Notes under the pieces: model-generated
What the model was told of the DNA's origin: nothing
Databases searched by the model: none
Seen by the model: the letters and a program-made list of their open reading frames with translations, nothing else
Shown here: piece by piece, positions 55,471 to 64,000 of the stretch
Numbering within the stretch: position 1 is the first letter of the stretch
Layout of the letters: every line of letters starts with the position of its first letter
From: Pseudomonas sp. LB-090624
Lineage (GTDB): Bacteria > Pseudomonadota > Gammaproteobacteria > Pseudomonadales > Pseudomonadaceae
Length of the DNA stretch: 64,000 bases
Direction: 5' to 3'
Assembly (NCBI RefSeq): GCF_003205205.1
Contig: NZ_QJRL01000003.1
Coordinates: 186,001 to 250,000, forward strand
Translations under genes and position numbers: made by a program

Positions 55471-55777
55471 CGGAAGGTTCGAGGAGTAGTCGCAGCGATC
55501 CTTTAACTCCCAGCCTTGCGACCTTGGGTTCAGAATCCGACTGGCTTTGCCCGTCGTCACTACTTCAGAGAAACCAGCATTCTCTGCTGCCGAAATTGCG
55601 GGGGGGCCTTGCTGGTACCCAGTCCCAACGGATGCGCAGTTGCAGTCCTCGACTACAAGCCTATACCGGGTGACACGCGTGTCAATTACATTCTGAGGCG
55701 TAATTCAAAGTCGGGACAATGGGGTGCATCACTGCACCCCGCCAACCCGAATTGGTCCCGAACAGGATTACCTGCCT

Positions 55778-55815
55778 GCGACAGCTTTAATTCCCGTGCG
55801 ACAGGTTTAATTCCC
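55778..55815 (-). repeat. Right-end repeated sites of the attTn7 element
   Basis: Two sites 20 bp apart, minus orientation: 55798-55815 (GGGAATTAAACCTGTCGC) and 55778-55795 (GGGAATTAAAGCTGTCGC). Closely packed, unlike the spaced left-end sites, just as Tn7 right ends pack TnsB sites tighter. Confidence 0.8.
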
Positions 55816-55846
55816 TAAATCCATTTTAGCAACGTGCAGCTACCTG

Positions 55847-57682
55847 TTATTCGACAGTAACGGACTTGGCCAGATTCCGAGGCTGGTCAACGTCAGTCCC
55901 CTTGAGTACGGCCACGTAATACGAAAGCAGCTGCAGTGGAATGGTGTACAGGATCGGCGCCAGGGCGTCCGCGATGTGCGGCACCTTGATCACGTGGGTG
56001 CCTTCGCCATTGGTCAAGCCTGCTTGCTCGTCAGCGAATACCACCAGCTCGCCGCCACGGGCACGCACTTCCTGCAGGTTGGACTTCAGCTTTTCCAGCA
56101 GTTCGTTGTTCGGTGCAACGGTAACCACCGGCATGTCGTTGTCTACCAGCGCCAGCGGGCCGTGCTTCAGCTCGCCTGCCGGGTAGGCTTCAGCGTGGAT
56201 GTAGGAGATTTCCTTGAGCTTGAGTGCACCTTCCATCGCCACCGGGTACTGCGCACCGCGGCCGAGGAACAGGGTGTGGTGCTTGTCGGCAAACAGCTCG
56301 GCGATCTTCTCGACGGTCGCGTCCATGGCCAGTGCCTCGCCCAGGCGGGTAGGCAGACGGCGCAGTTCTTCCACCAGCTCGGCTTCGACACCGGCTTCCA
56401 AGGTACCGCGCACCTGGCCCAGCGCCAAGGTCAGCAGCATCAACGATACCAGCTGTGTAGTGAAGGCCTTGGTCGAAGCAACGCCGATCTCCGGGCCGGC
56501 GAGGGTCAACAGGGTCAGGTCCGATTCACGTACCAGCGAGCTGATACCGACGTTGCAGATTGCCAGGCTGCCAAGGAAACCCAGTTCCTTGGCGTTGCGC
56601 AGCGCGGCCAGGGTGTCGGCAGTTTCACCGGACTGCGAGATGGAGACGAACAGGGTATCCGGCTGCACCACCACCTTGCGGTAACGGAACTCGCTGGCCA
56701 CTTCAACCTGGCATGGGATGCCGGCCAGGCTTTCCAGCCAGTAGCGGGCGACCATACCAGCGTGGTAGCTGGTGCCGCAGGCAACGATCTGCACGTTGCG
56801 CACCTTGGCGAACAACTCCGCAGCGTTCGGGCCGAAGGCTTGGACCAGCACATTATCCTTGCCCAGGCGACCTTCCAGGGTGCGCTGGACAACGCTTGGC
56901 TGCTCGTGGATTTCCTTGAGCATGAAGTGGCGGTAGTTACCCTTGTCCGCAGCTTCAGCGCCTTCATGGTACTGCACGGTTTCGCGCTGGACCTTGTGGC
57001 CGGCCTGGTCCCAGATGGTGACCTGCTCACGACGGATCTCGGCGATATCGCCTTCTTCCAGGTACATGAAGCGGTCCGTGACCTGGCGCAAGGCCAATTG
57101 GTCGGACGCCAGGAAGTTCTCACCCAAGCCCAAGCCGATAACCAGCGGGCTGCCGCTGCGTGCGGCTACCAGGCGGTCAGGCTGCTTGGCGCTGATAAGG
57201 GCCAGGCCGTAAGCACCATGCAGGCGCTTCACTGCGGCCTTGAGGGCATCGGCCAGGTCCGGAATGCTCTTCAGGGTGTGCTGGATCAAGTGCACGATGA
57301 CTTCGGTGTCAGTCTGCGAAGTGAAGACATAGCCTAGGCCCTTCAACTCTTCGCGCAGCTCTTCATGGTTCTCGATGATGCCATTGTGCACAACGGCCAC
57401 TTCGTTGCCAGAGAAGTGCGGGTGGGCGTTGCCTTCGGTTGGCGCGCCGTGGGTAGCCCAACGCGTGTGGGCGATGCCCAACTGGCCAGCCAGCGGGTCT
57501 GCAGCGACAGCAGCTTCCAGCTCACTGACCTTGCCGATGCGGCGGCGGCGATGCAGCTCACCATTCTGGGATAGCACGGCCAGGCCAGCGCTGTCGTAAC
57601 CGCGGTACTCAAGACGCTTGAGGCCTTCGATCAGGATGGCGGTGATATTGCGTTCGGCGACGGCACCAACGATTCCACACAT
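55847..57682 (-). CDS. glmS: Glutamine-fructose-6-phosphate aminotransferase GlmS
   Basis: 611 residues. First step of UDP-GlcNAc synthesis: Fru-6-P + Gln to GlcN-6-P. The N-terminal MCGIVGAV holds the catalytic Cys of the glutamine amidotransferase; GYDSAGLAV and [18 protein letters not shown] follow. Two SIS domains bind sugar phosphate ([29 protein letters not shown]) and the end [13 protein letters not shown] is the attTn7 recognition region. Two bp after the DeoR-type gene. The Tn7-like element sits just beyond the stop. Confidence 0.97.
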   Translation of the reverse strand: MCGIVGAVAERNITAILIEGLKRLEYRGYDSAGLAVLSQNGELHRRRRIGKVSELEAAVAADPLAGQLGIAHTRWATHGAPTEGNAHPHFSGNEVAVVHNGIIENHEELREELKGLGYVFTSQTDTEVIVHLIQHTLKSIPDLADALKAAVKRLHGAYGLALISAKQPDRLVAARSGSPLVIGLGLGENFLASDQLALRQVTDRFMYLEEGDIAEIRREQVTIWDQAGHKVQRETVQYHEGAEAADKGNYRHFMLKEIHEQPSVVQRTLEGRLGKDNVLVQAFGPNAAELFAKVRNVQIVACGTSYHAGMVARYWLESLAGIPCQVEVASEFRYRKVVVQPDTLFVSISQSGETADTLAALRNAKELGFLGSLAICNVGISSLVRESDLTLLTLAGPEIGVASTKAFTTQLVSLMLLTLALGQVRGTLEAGVEAELVEELRRLPTRLGEALAMDATVEKIAELFADKHHTLFLGRGAQYPVAMEGALKLKEISYIHAEAYPAGELKHGPLALVDNDMPVVTVAPNNELLEKLKSNLQEVRARGGELVVFADEQAGLTNGEGTHVIKVPHIADALAPILYTIPLQLLSYYVAVLKGTDVDQPRNLAKSVTVE

Positions 57683-57684
57683 AG

Positions 57685-58461
57685 TTATTGCTCCTGGCTG
57701 ATCGCGGCGCAGATCAGGTTGATGCCGCGGGCTTGAATTTGTTCGCGTGCCGCTGCGGGCAGGCGCTCATCTGTAATAAGGGTGTGCACGCTGCCCCAGG
57801 GCAACTCAAGGTTGGGGATCTTGCGCCCCACCTTGTCCGACTCGACCATGACGATCACTTCACGGGCCACTTCGGCCATGACCCGGCTCAGGCCGAGCAA
57901 CTCGTTGAAGGTGGTGGTACCCCTGCCGAGATCGATGCCATCGGCACCGATGAACAACTGGTCGAAATCGTAGGAACGCAGGACATGCTCGGCGACCTGA
58001 CCCTGAAACGACTCGGAATGCGGGTCCCAGGTACCACCGGTCATCAACAGCACCGGCTCGTGTTCAAGGTCGCAAATGGCACGGGCCACATTAAGCGAGT
58101 TGGTCATCACCACCAGACCAGGCTGGCGCCCCAGCTCGGGGATCATCGCCGCCGTGGTGCTGCCACTGTCGATGATGATGCGCGCATGCTCGCGGATACG
58201 CCCTACCGCTGCCCGGGCGATGGCCTTCTTGTAGGAAGACACGGGCTGGGCGGGCTCACCCAGCAGTTCTTGGGGCACCGGTACTGCACCACCGTAGCGG
58301 CGCAGCAACAGGCCGTTGGTTTCCAGCGCGGCGAGGTCTTTGCGTATGGTCACTTCCGATGTTTCGAAACGCTTGGCCAAGGCGTCCACGCTCACCTCGC
58401 CCTGCTCATTGAGCAAAGCGAGGATATTGTGCCGACGTTGTGGGGTGTTTCGTTTCGACAT
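57685..58461 (-). CDS. DeoR/GlpR-family regulator, cotranscribed with glmS
   Basis: 258 residues. N-terminal DeoR helix-turn-helix ([39 protein letters not shown]) and C-terminal sugar-phosphate sensor domain ([34 protein letters not shown]). It is two bp upstream of glmS, so the two genes are one operon. Likely senses an amino-sugar phosphate and represses its own operon; TTTCG-type repeats upstream support autoregulation. Confidence 0.88.
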   Translation of the reverse strand: MSKRNTPQRRHNILALLNEQGEVSVDALAKRFETSEVTIRKDLAALETNGLLLRRYGGAVPVPQELLGEPAQPVSSYKKAIARAAVGRIREHARIIIDSGSTTAAMIPELGRQPGLVVMTNSLNVARAICDLEHEPVLLMTGGTWDPHSESFQGQVAEHVLRSYDFDQLFIGADGIDLGRGTTTFNELLGLSRVMAEVAREVIVMVESDKVGRKIPNLELPWGSVHTLITDERLPAAAREQIQARGINLICAAISQEQ

Positions 58462-58485
58462 GAGCGGTTAAGTTTCGATTCGAAA
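58448..58485. promoter_or_regulatory. Candidate DeoR-type operator
   Basis: Repeated TTTCG elements around the start of the regulator gene, including the palindrome TTTCGATTCGAAA (58473-58485) 12 bp upstream of the ATG. DeoR-family proteins commonly bind TTTCG-like repeats. By eye only. Confidence 0.5.
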
Positions 58486-58763
58486 GATAATGATGGCAAT
58501 CAAAACTCAAGATGGGCGGCTCGTCAAGTTCCACCTGCCCTGTGGATAATTTTTTTGGCACAGGCCGGGCTCTTTGAGGGAGCAACCTAGTGCCGCAAAT
58601 GGTGGAGAAGTGGCCTTAGAGATCGGGAGGGAGGCAGCAACTTGAGCGCTTATGTAAAGCCGATCGCGCTATCAGCGCCGCTCCTGGAGCCACCACAAGA
58701 CGCTCAAAAAAAAGCCGACTTATTCACACAAGTCGGCTTTCGATCGAAACATCTGTGGAAAAC
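58462..58763. other. Intergenic region between glmU and the DeoR-glmS operon
   Basis: 302 bp. It holds the candidate operator, a perfect DnaA-box 9-mer (58541-58549), and the glmU terminator (58706-58740). No gene seen. Confidence 0.55.
58706..58740 (-). terminator. Rho-independent terminator of glmU
   Basis: AAAGCCGACTT / AAGTCGGCTTT, 8-nt loop, followed in the minus direction by T8; 23 bp beyond the glmU stop. Confidence 0.92.
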
Positions 58764-60131
58764 TCAATTCTTCTTGAGTTTTTCCGGTCGCTTCCAGCCC
58801 GAAATATTGCGCTGGCGTGCACGGCCCACCGCCAGATCGCCGGCTTCGACAGTTTGGGTAATGGTCGAACCGGCAGCAGTGGTGGCCCCAGCCTGGATTT
58901 CCACAGGCGCGACCAGGGAATTATTCGAACCGATGAACACGTCCTCGCCCATTACGGTCTTGAACTTGTTGGCGCCATCGTAGTTACAGGTGATGGTACC
59001 CGCGCCGATATTGGTGCGCGCGCCAATCTCGGCATCCCCCAGGTAGGTGAGGTGGCCAGCCTTGGCGCCTTCACCCAGGTGGGCATTTTTCAGTTCGACG
59101 AAGTTACCCACATGGGCCTTGGCCTCCAGCACGCTGCCCGGGCGCAGGCGGGCGAACGGACCAGCATCGCTGCCCTCGCCCATCACGGCACCTTCCAGGT
59201 GGCTGTTGGCCTTAACCACCGCACCTTTGCGCAGGGTGGTGTTCTTGATCACACAGTTAGGGCCAATCTGCACGTCGTCCTCGATGACCACCTTGCCTTC
59301 GAGAATCACGTTGATGTCGATGAGTACATCACGACCAACGGTCACTTCACCGCGCACATCGAAGCGGGCTGGATCACGCAGTGTCACACCCTGGGCCATC
59401 AGCCGACGGCCTTCACGCAGTTGGTAGTGGCGCTCAAGCTCGGACAGCTGGCGGCGGTCGTTGGCGCCCTGCACTTCCATCGGGTCGTGGGGCTGTTCGG
59501 TTGCCACCACCAGGCCATCGGCCACGGCCATGGCAATGACATCGGTCAGGTAGTATTCGCCCTGGGCGTTGTTGTTCGACAGGCGGCCCATCCAGTCGGC
59601 GAGGCGCGCGGCCGGCAGGGCCAGAATACCGGTGTTGCCTTCCTTGATTGCTCTCTGCGCGTCGTCGGCGTCCTTGTGCTCAACGATGGCAGTGACCTGG
59701 CCTTGCTCGTCACGAACGATACGGCCATAGCCAGTCGGGTCGTCGAGCGTGACGGTAAGCAGGCCCAATTGCTGGTCGTTGGCTTTGGCCAACAGACGCT
59801 GCAGGGTTTCCACTTCGATCAGCGGCACATCGCCGTACAGTACCAGCACGGTGTCGGCGGTGAGCGCCGGGAGGGCTTGGGCAACCGCATGGCCGGTACC
59901 CAGCTGCTTGTCCTGCATGACGAAATTCAGGTCGTCAGAAGCCAGGCGCTCTCGCACCAACTCGGCCCCATGACCAATGACCACATGAATCCCCTGCGGC
60001 TGCAACTGGCGTGCACTGTGGATAACATGGCCAAGCATGGAGTTGCCGGCTACCGGGTGCAGTACCTTGGGCAGGGCCGAGCGCATGCGGGTGCCTTGGC
60101 CGGCGGCGAGAATAACGATATCGAGTGACAT
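58764..60131 (-). CDS. glmU: Bifunctional GlcN-1-P acetyltransferase / UDP-GlcNAc pyrophosphorylase GlmU
   Basis: 455 residues. N-terminal uridyltransferase ([32 protein letters not shown]) and C-terminal left-handed beta-helix acetyltransferase with hexapeptide repeats ([19 protein letters not shown]). Makes UDP-GlcNAc for peptidoglycan and LPS, two steps after GlmS. Own terminator downstream; upstream is the atp operon. Confidence 0.97.
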   Translation of the reverse strand: MSLDIVILAAGQGTRMRSALPKVLHPVAGNSMLGHVIHSARQLQPQGIHVVIGHGAELVRERLASDDLNFVMQDKQLGTGHAVAQALPALTADTVLVLYGDVPLIEVETLQRLLAKANDQQLGLLTVTLDDPTGYGRIVRDEQGQVTAIVEHKDADDAQRAIKEGNTGILALPAARLADWMGRLSNNNAQGEYYLTDVIAMAVADGLVVATEQPHDPMEVQGANDRRQLSELERHYQLREGRRLMAQGVTLRDPARFDVRGEVTVGRDVLIDINVILEGKVVIEDDVQIGPNCVIKNTTLRKGAVVKANSHLEGAVMGEGSDAGPFARLRPGSVLEAKAHVGNFVELKNAHLGEGAKAGHLTYLGDAEIGARTNIGAGTITCNYDGANKFKTVMGEDVFIGSNNSLVAPVEIQAGATTAAGSTITQTVEAGDLAVGRARQRNISGWKRPEKLKKN

Positions 60132-60186
60132 TACTGGCTACCAATCCTGGGCGGTCAGTGAAATGACCGGTTCTATGAGTTTCACA

Positions 60187-60217
60187 AAAGAAAAAGGGTA
60201 GCCGATGGCTACCCTTT
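60187..60217 (-). terminator. Terminator of the atp operon
   Basis: AAAGGGTAGCC / GGCTACCCTTT hairpin with a tight GAT loop, T-run in the minus direction, 38 bp after the atpC stop. Confidence 0.9.
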
Positions 60218-60254
60218 AACTCAATCGCAACGCAAGTACGCGGCCAAAGCCGGA

Positions 60255-60674
60255 TTACTTGCCTCTGCGCATTTGCTGGACAGTACGCAGCTGAGCTGCA
60301 GCCTCGGCCAGACGTGCGGCAGCTGCGCCGTAGTCGAAATCCGAGCCTTTAGTGTTCAGCGCGTTCTCGGCAGCCTTGAGGGCTTCCTGAGCCTGAGCTT
60401 CGTCCAGGTCGGCAGCACGTTGTACGGTGTCGGCAAGAACCTTCACCATGTTCGGCTGCACTTCGAGGAAGCCACCGGAGATGTAGAACACCTCTTGAGT
60501 GCCACCCTGCTTGGTCAGCGTGATCGGACCTGGCTTGAGATTGGTGATCAGCGGCGCGTGGCCTGGAGCGATACCCAGATCGCCCAGGTTGCCGTGCGCT
60601 ACTACCATCTCGACCAGGCCGGAGAAGATTTCTCCTTCCGCGCTGACGATGTCGCAATGGACTGTCATAGCCAT
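60255..60674 (-). CDS. atpC: ATP synthase epsilon subunit
   Basis: 139 residues. [49 protein letters not shown] is the beta-sandwich of F1 epsilon; the C-terminal helices ([17 protein letters not shown]) can inhibit ATP hydrolysis. Last gene of the atp operon, 44 bp after atpD. Either of two close ATGs could be used. Confidence 0.96.
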   Translation of the reverse strand: MAMTVHCDIVSAEGEIFSGLVEMVVAHGNLGDLGIAPGHAPLITNLKPGPITLTKQGGTQEVFYISGGFLEVQPNMVKVLADTVQRAADLDEAQAQEALKAAENALNTKGSDFDYGAAAARLAEAAAQLRTVQQMRRGK

Positions 60675-60718
60675 CTGCTTGCCTCAACCTGATTAGCGCC
60701 CCTTGCGGGGCGCCGGGA

Positions 60719-62122
<1,404 letters not shown>

Positions 62123-62983
62123 TTAAACCGCGGCAGCGCCGCCGACGATTTCCGAGATCTCCTGGGTGATCGCAGCCTGACGCGCCTTGTTGTAGATCAA
62201 TTGCAGCTCTTTGATCAAATCACCGGCGTTGTCTGTGGCGTTCTTCATGGCGATCATCCGGGCCGCTTGTTCAGCAGCGTTGTTCTCGACCACCGCCTGG
62301 TAGACCTGCGACTCCACGTAACGCACCATCAAGCCGTCCAGCAGCTCTTTTGCGTCGGGTTCGTACAGGTAGTCCCAGTGGTGCTTGAGTTCCTGATCCG
62401 GGGTTGCCACCAACGGTACCAATTGCTCGACCGTCGGTTTTTGGGTCATGGTGTTGATGAACTTGTTCGAAACCACCGAAAGGCGATCGATACGGCCATC
62501 CATGTAGGCGTCCAGCATAACTTTGACGGAGCCGATCAGATCATTGATCGATGGCTCTTCGCCCAGGTGGCTGATCGCGGCTACAACGTTGCCGCCAAAG
62601 ATGCGGAAGAAAGTCGCACCCTTGCTGCCGATCACGCACAGGTCGATTTCAACGCCCTGTTCGCGGTTTTCGCTCATGTCCTTGACCAGGGCCTTGAACA
62701 GGTTGGTGTTCAAGCCACCGCACAGACCACGGTCACTGCTCACCACGATATAACCGGCGCGCTTTACAGGGCGCTCGATCATGAACGGGTGGCGGTATTC
62801 CGGGTTGGCGTTGGCCAGATGACCGATCACCTGGCGGATACGCTCCGCGTAAGGACGGCTAGCAGCCATGCGCATTTGTGCCTTGCGCATTTTGCTGACC
62901 GCCACTTTCTCCATGGCGCTGGTAATTTTTTGCGTGCTTTTGATGCTCGCAATCTTACTGCGAATCTCTTTTGCGCCTGCCAT
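62123..62983 (-). CDS. atpG: ATP synthase gamma subunit
   Basis: 286 residues. Central rotor shaft of F1. [36 protein letters not shown] and the C-terminal helix ([32 protein letters not shown]) form the long coiled coil. Lies between atpA and atpD in the normal order. Confidence 0.98.
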   Translation of the reverse strand: MAGAKEIRSKIASIKSTQKITSAMEKVAVSKMRKAQMRMAASRPYAERIRQVIGHLANANPEYRHPFMIERPVKRAGYIVVSSDRGLCGGLNTNLFKALVKDMSENREQGVEIDLCVIGSKGATFFRIFGGNVVAAISHLGEEPSINDLIGSVKVMLDAYMDGRIDRLSVVSNKFINTMTQKPTVEQLVPLVATPDQELKHHWDYLYEPDAKELLDGLMVRYVESQVYQAVVENNAAEQAARMIAMKNATDNAGDLIKELQLIYNKARQAAITQEISEIVGGAAAV

Positions 62984-63031
62984 GTATCACCTATCAGGTT
63001 AGCAAGCGGGGGCCGGAGCCCCCGCTGCGGC

Positions 63032-64000
63032 TTACCAGGTCTGGGTGGCCTTGAACTTCTCGATACCGGCTTTCAGGCCAGCGTCGATTTCGTCGTTGAA
63101 GTCACCCTTCACGTTGATCTTCGCCATCAGGTCGGCGTGATCACGGTTGAAGAAGGCGATCAGCGCTTGCTCGAAGCTACCGACCTTGGAGACTTCCACG
63201 TCAGTCAGGAAACCACGCTCAGCGGCATACAGCGACAGGGCCATGTCCGCGATGGACATCGGCGCGTACTGCTTCTGCTTCATCAGCTCGGTTACGCGCT
63301 GACCATGCTCCAGCTGCTTGCGGGTCGCTTCGTCCAGATCGGAAGCGAACTGGGCGAATGCAGCCAGTTCACGGTACTGAGCCAGAGCGGTACGAATACC
63401 ACCGGACAGCTTCTTGATGATCTTGGTCTGAGCGGCACCACCTACGCGGGATACCGAAACACCGGCGTTAACTGCAGGGCGGATGCCCGAGTTGAACATG
63501 GCCGATTCCAGGAAGATCTGACCGTCGGTGATGGAAATCACGTTGGTCGGAACGAACGCAGAAACGTCGCCAGCCTGGGTTTCGATGATCGGCAGGGCGG
63601 TCAGGGAACCGGTCTTGCCAGTGACTGCGCCGTTGGTGAACTTCTCGACGTACTCTTCGGAAACGCGCGATGCACGCTCCAGCAGACGGGAGTGGAGATA
63701 GAACACGTCACCTGGGTACGCTTCACGTCCTGGTGGACGGCGCAGCAGCAGGGAGATCTGACGGTAGGCAACGGCCTGCTTGGACAGGTCATCGTAAACG
63801 ATCAGGGCGTCTTCACCGCGGTCACGGAAGAACTCGCCCATGGTGCAGCCGGCGTATGGCGCCAGGAACTGCAGTGCGGCGGATTCCGAAGCACTGGCAA
63901 CGACCACGATGGTGTTGGCCAGGGCGCCGGTTTCTTCCAGCTTGCGAACGATGTTGGCAACGGTGGAACGCTTCTGGCCGACTGCAACATAAACACAGAA
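63032..64000 (-). CDS. atpA: ATP synthase alpha subunit (partial, C-terminal part)
   Basis: About 322 C-terminal residues; the start lies beyond the right edge, the frame remaining open to base 64000 (first residues [14 protein letters not shown]). Contains [30 protein letters not shown] and [17 protein letters not shown], the F1 alpha signature. Regulatory nucleotide-binding F1 subunit. 48 bp before atpG. Confidence 0.97.
   Translation of the reverse strand, partial: FCVYVAVGQKRSTVANIVRKLEETGALANTIVVVASASESAALQFLAPYAGCTMGEFFRDRGEDALIVYDDLSKQAVAYRQISLLLRRPPGREAYPGDVFYLHSRLLERASRVSEEYVEKFTNGAVTGKTGSLTALPIIETQAGDVSAFVPTNVISITDGQIFLESAMFNSGIRPAVNAGVSVSRVGGAAQTKIIKKLSGGIRTALAQYRELAAFAQFASDLDEATRKQLEHGQRVTELMKQKQYAPMSIADMALSLYAAERGFLTDVEVSKVGSFEQALIAFFNRDHADLMAKINVKGDFNDEIDAGLKAGIEKFKATQTW

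Larger units (their letters stand above)
49714..55822. mobile_element. Non-autonomous Tn7-like element in attTn7 carrying a patatin/kinase/TPR cargo
   Basis: 6109 bp bounded by ATTTT direct repeats (49709-49713 and 55823-55827). The right copy lies 20-24 nt beyond the glmS stop, exactly where Tn7 inserts. Ends are inverted: GGATTTAG[A/G]GAATTAAACC... at the left and the same on the minus strand at the right, with one mismatch in 25 bp. Each end has several ~18-bp repeats (consensus GGGAATTAAANCTGTCGC) spaced like TnsB sites. No tnsABC or integrase is present; a 70-codon TniQ/TnsD-like relic lies near the right end. The outermost bases are GG, not the TGT of classical Tn7, so family placement is by position, ends and duplication. 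Composition is visibly AT-richer than the flanks. Confidence 0.75.
55119..55846. other. Right-end region of the element without intact genes
   Basis: 728 bp between the TPR gene and glmS. Contents in order: short spacer, the TniQ-like relic (55187-55399), a hairpin (55447-55470), and then the repeated end sites. Two plus-strand frames here run into the end sites and have no ribosome sites. No complete gene is seen. Confidence 0.5.

Noticed and set aside
55520-55570. tRNA-like GGGTTCAGAATCC near the right end
   Set aside because: Only a T-arm-like string; no acceptor, D or anticodon stems can be folded around it.
55516-55818. 100-codon plus frame with a Cys pair (CCRNCGG)
   Set aside because: Runs through both right-end repeat sites to the element border, has no ribosome site, and only two close Cys-type motifs; likely chance.

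Overview
The window looks like a chromosomal segment of a Pseudomonas, most likely the P. putida group. It is GC-rich, has REP-like palindromes between genes, and shows a gene order typical of that group close to the replication origin: pst genes, purEK, aspA, a two-subunit pyruvate carboxylase, hexR/zwf, uvrD, cls/cfa, lpd, glmS, glmU and the atp operon. No rRNA, tRNA or CRISPR array was seen. Both ends cut genes: pstA at the left (only its first part is present) and atpA at the right (only its C-terminal part).

Layout. 1-4100: high-affinity phosphate uptake (pstA, pstC, pstS) with a Pho box before pstS. 4146-9883: an accessory bacteriocin island. It holds a three-gene minus-strand operon (S-type bacteriocin with a degenerate colicin-DNase domain and a different C-terminal tip, an immunity-like protein, and an unusual immunity/pyocin-S fusion) and, divergently, two small genes of which one is a second copy of the immunity family. 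9892-15476: MFS transporter, thioesterase, hexose-6-P mutarotase, small envelope proteins, purEK. 15648-25138: regulators, aspA, polyamine deacetylase and binding protein, MocR regulator with a divergent PaiB-like flavoprotein, two GNAT enzymes. 25197-28432: pyruvate carboxylase with its LysR regulator. 29527-35596: hexR/zwf with a HexR palindrome between them, uvrD, a Tim44-like membrane protein. 35711-40236: SMI1-like protein, cation/H+ antiporter, thioesterase, pdxY. 40237-44510: a zinc-starvation cluster (CobW-type GTPase, DUF1826, ZigA, a secreted protein, zinc-independent FolE2) around a Zur-like box. 44494-49510: DUF3617 protein, cls, cfa, lpd.

49714-55822 is the most interesting part. 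It is a 6.1-kb, visibly AT-richer insertion precisely at the Tn7 attachment site downstream of glmS. It is bounded by inverted ends carrying repeated ~18-bp sites and by a 5-bp direct repeat (ATTTT), and has split glmS from its natural terminator. It carries no intact transposase, only a possible short TniQ/TnsD-like relic. Its cargo is two divergent operons: a patatin-like lipase with membrane segments and a GAF-like C-terminus plus a 73-residue protein, and a Ser/Thr protein kinase translationally coupled to a TPR-like protein. Kinase (sensor/switch), repeat protein (adaptor) and lipase (membrane-damaging effector) suggest a candidate, apparently undescribed anti-phage or inter-bacterial defence module. 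That role is inference.

55847-64000 returns to core genes: glmS with a DeoR-type regulator upstream, glmU, and atpC-D-G-A. A separate signal is a strong local excess of perfect DnaA-box 9-mers: twelve were found by eye, ten of them in two clusters (21.8-23.0 kb and 40.4-42.3 kb).
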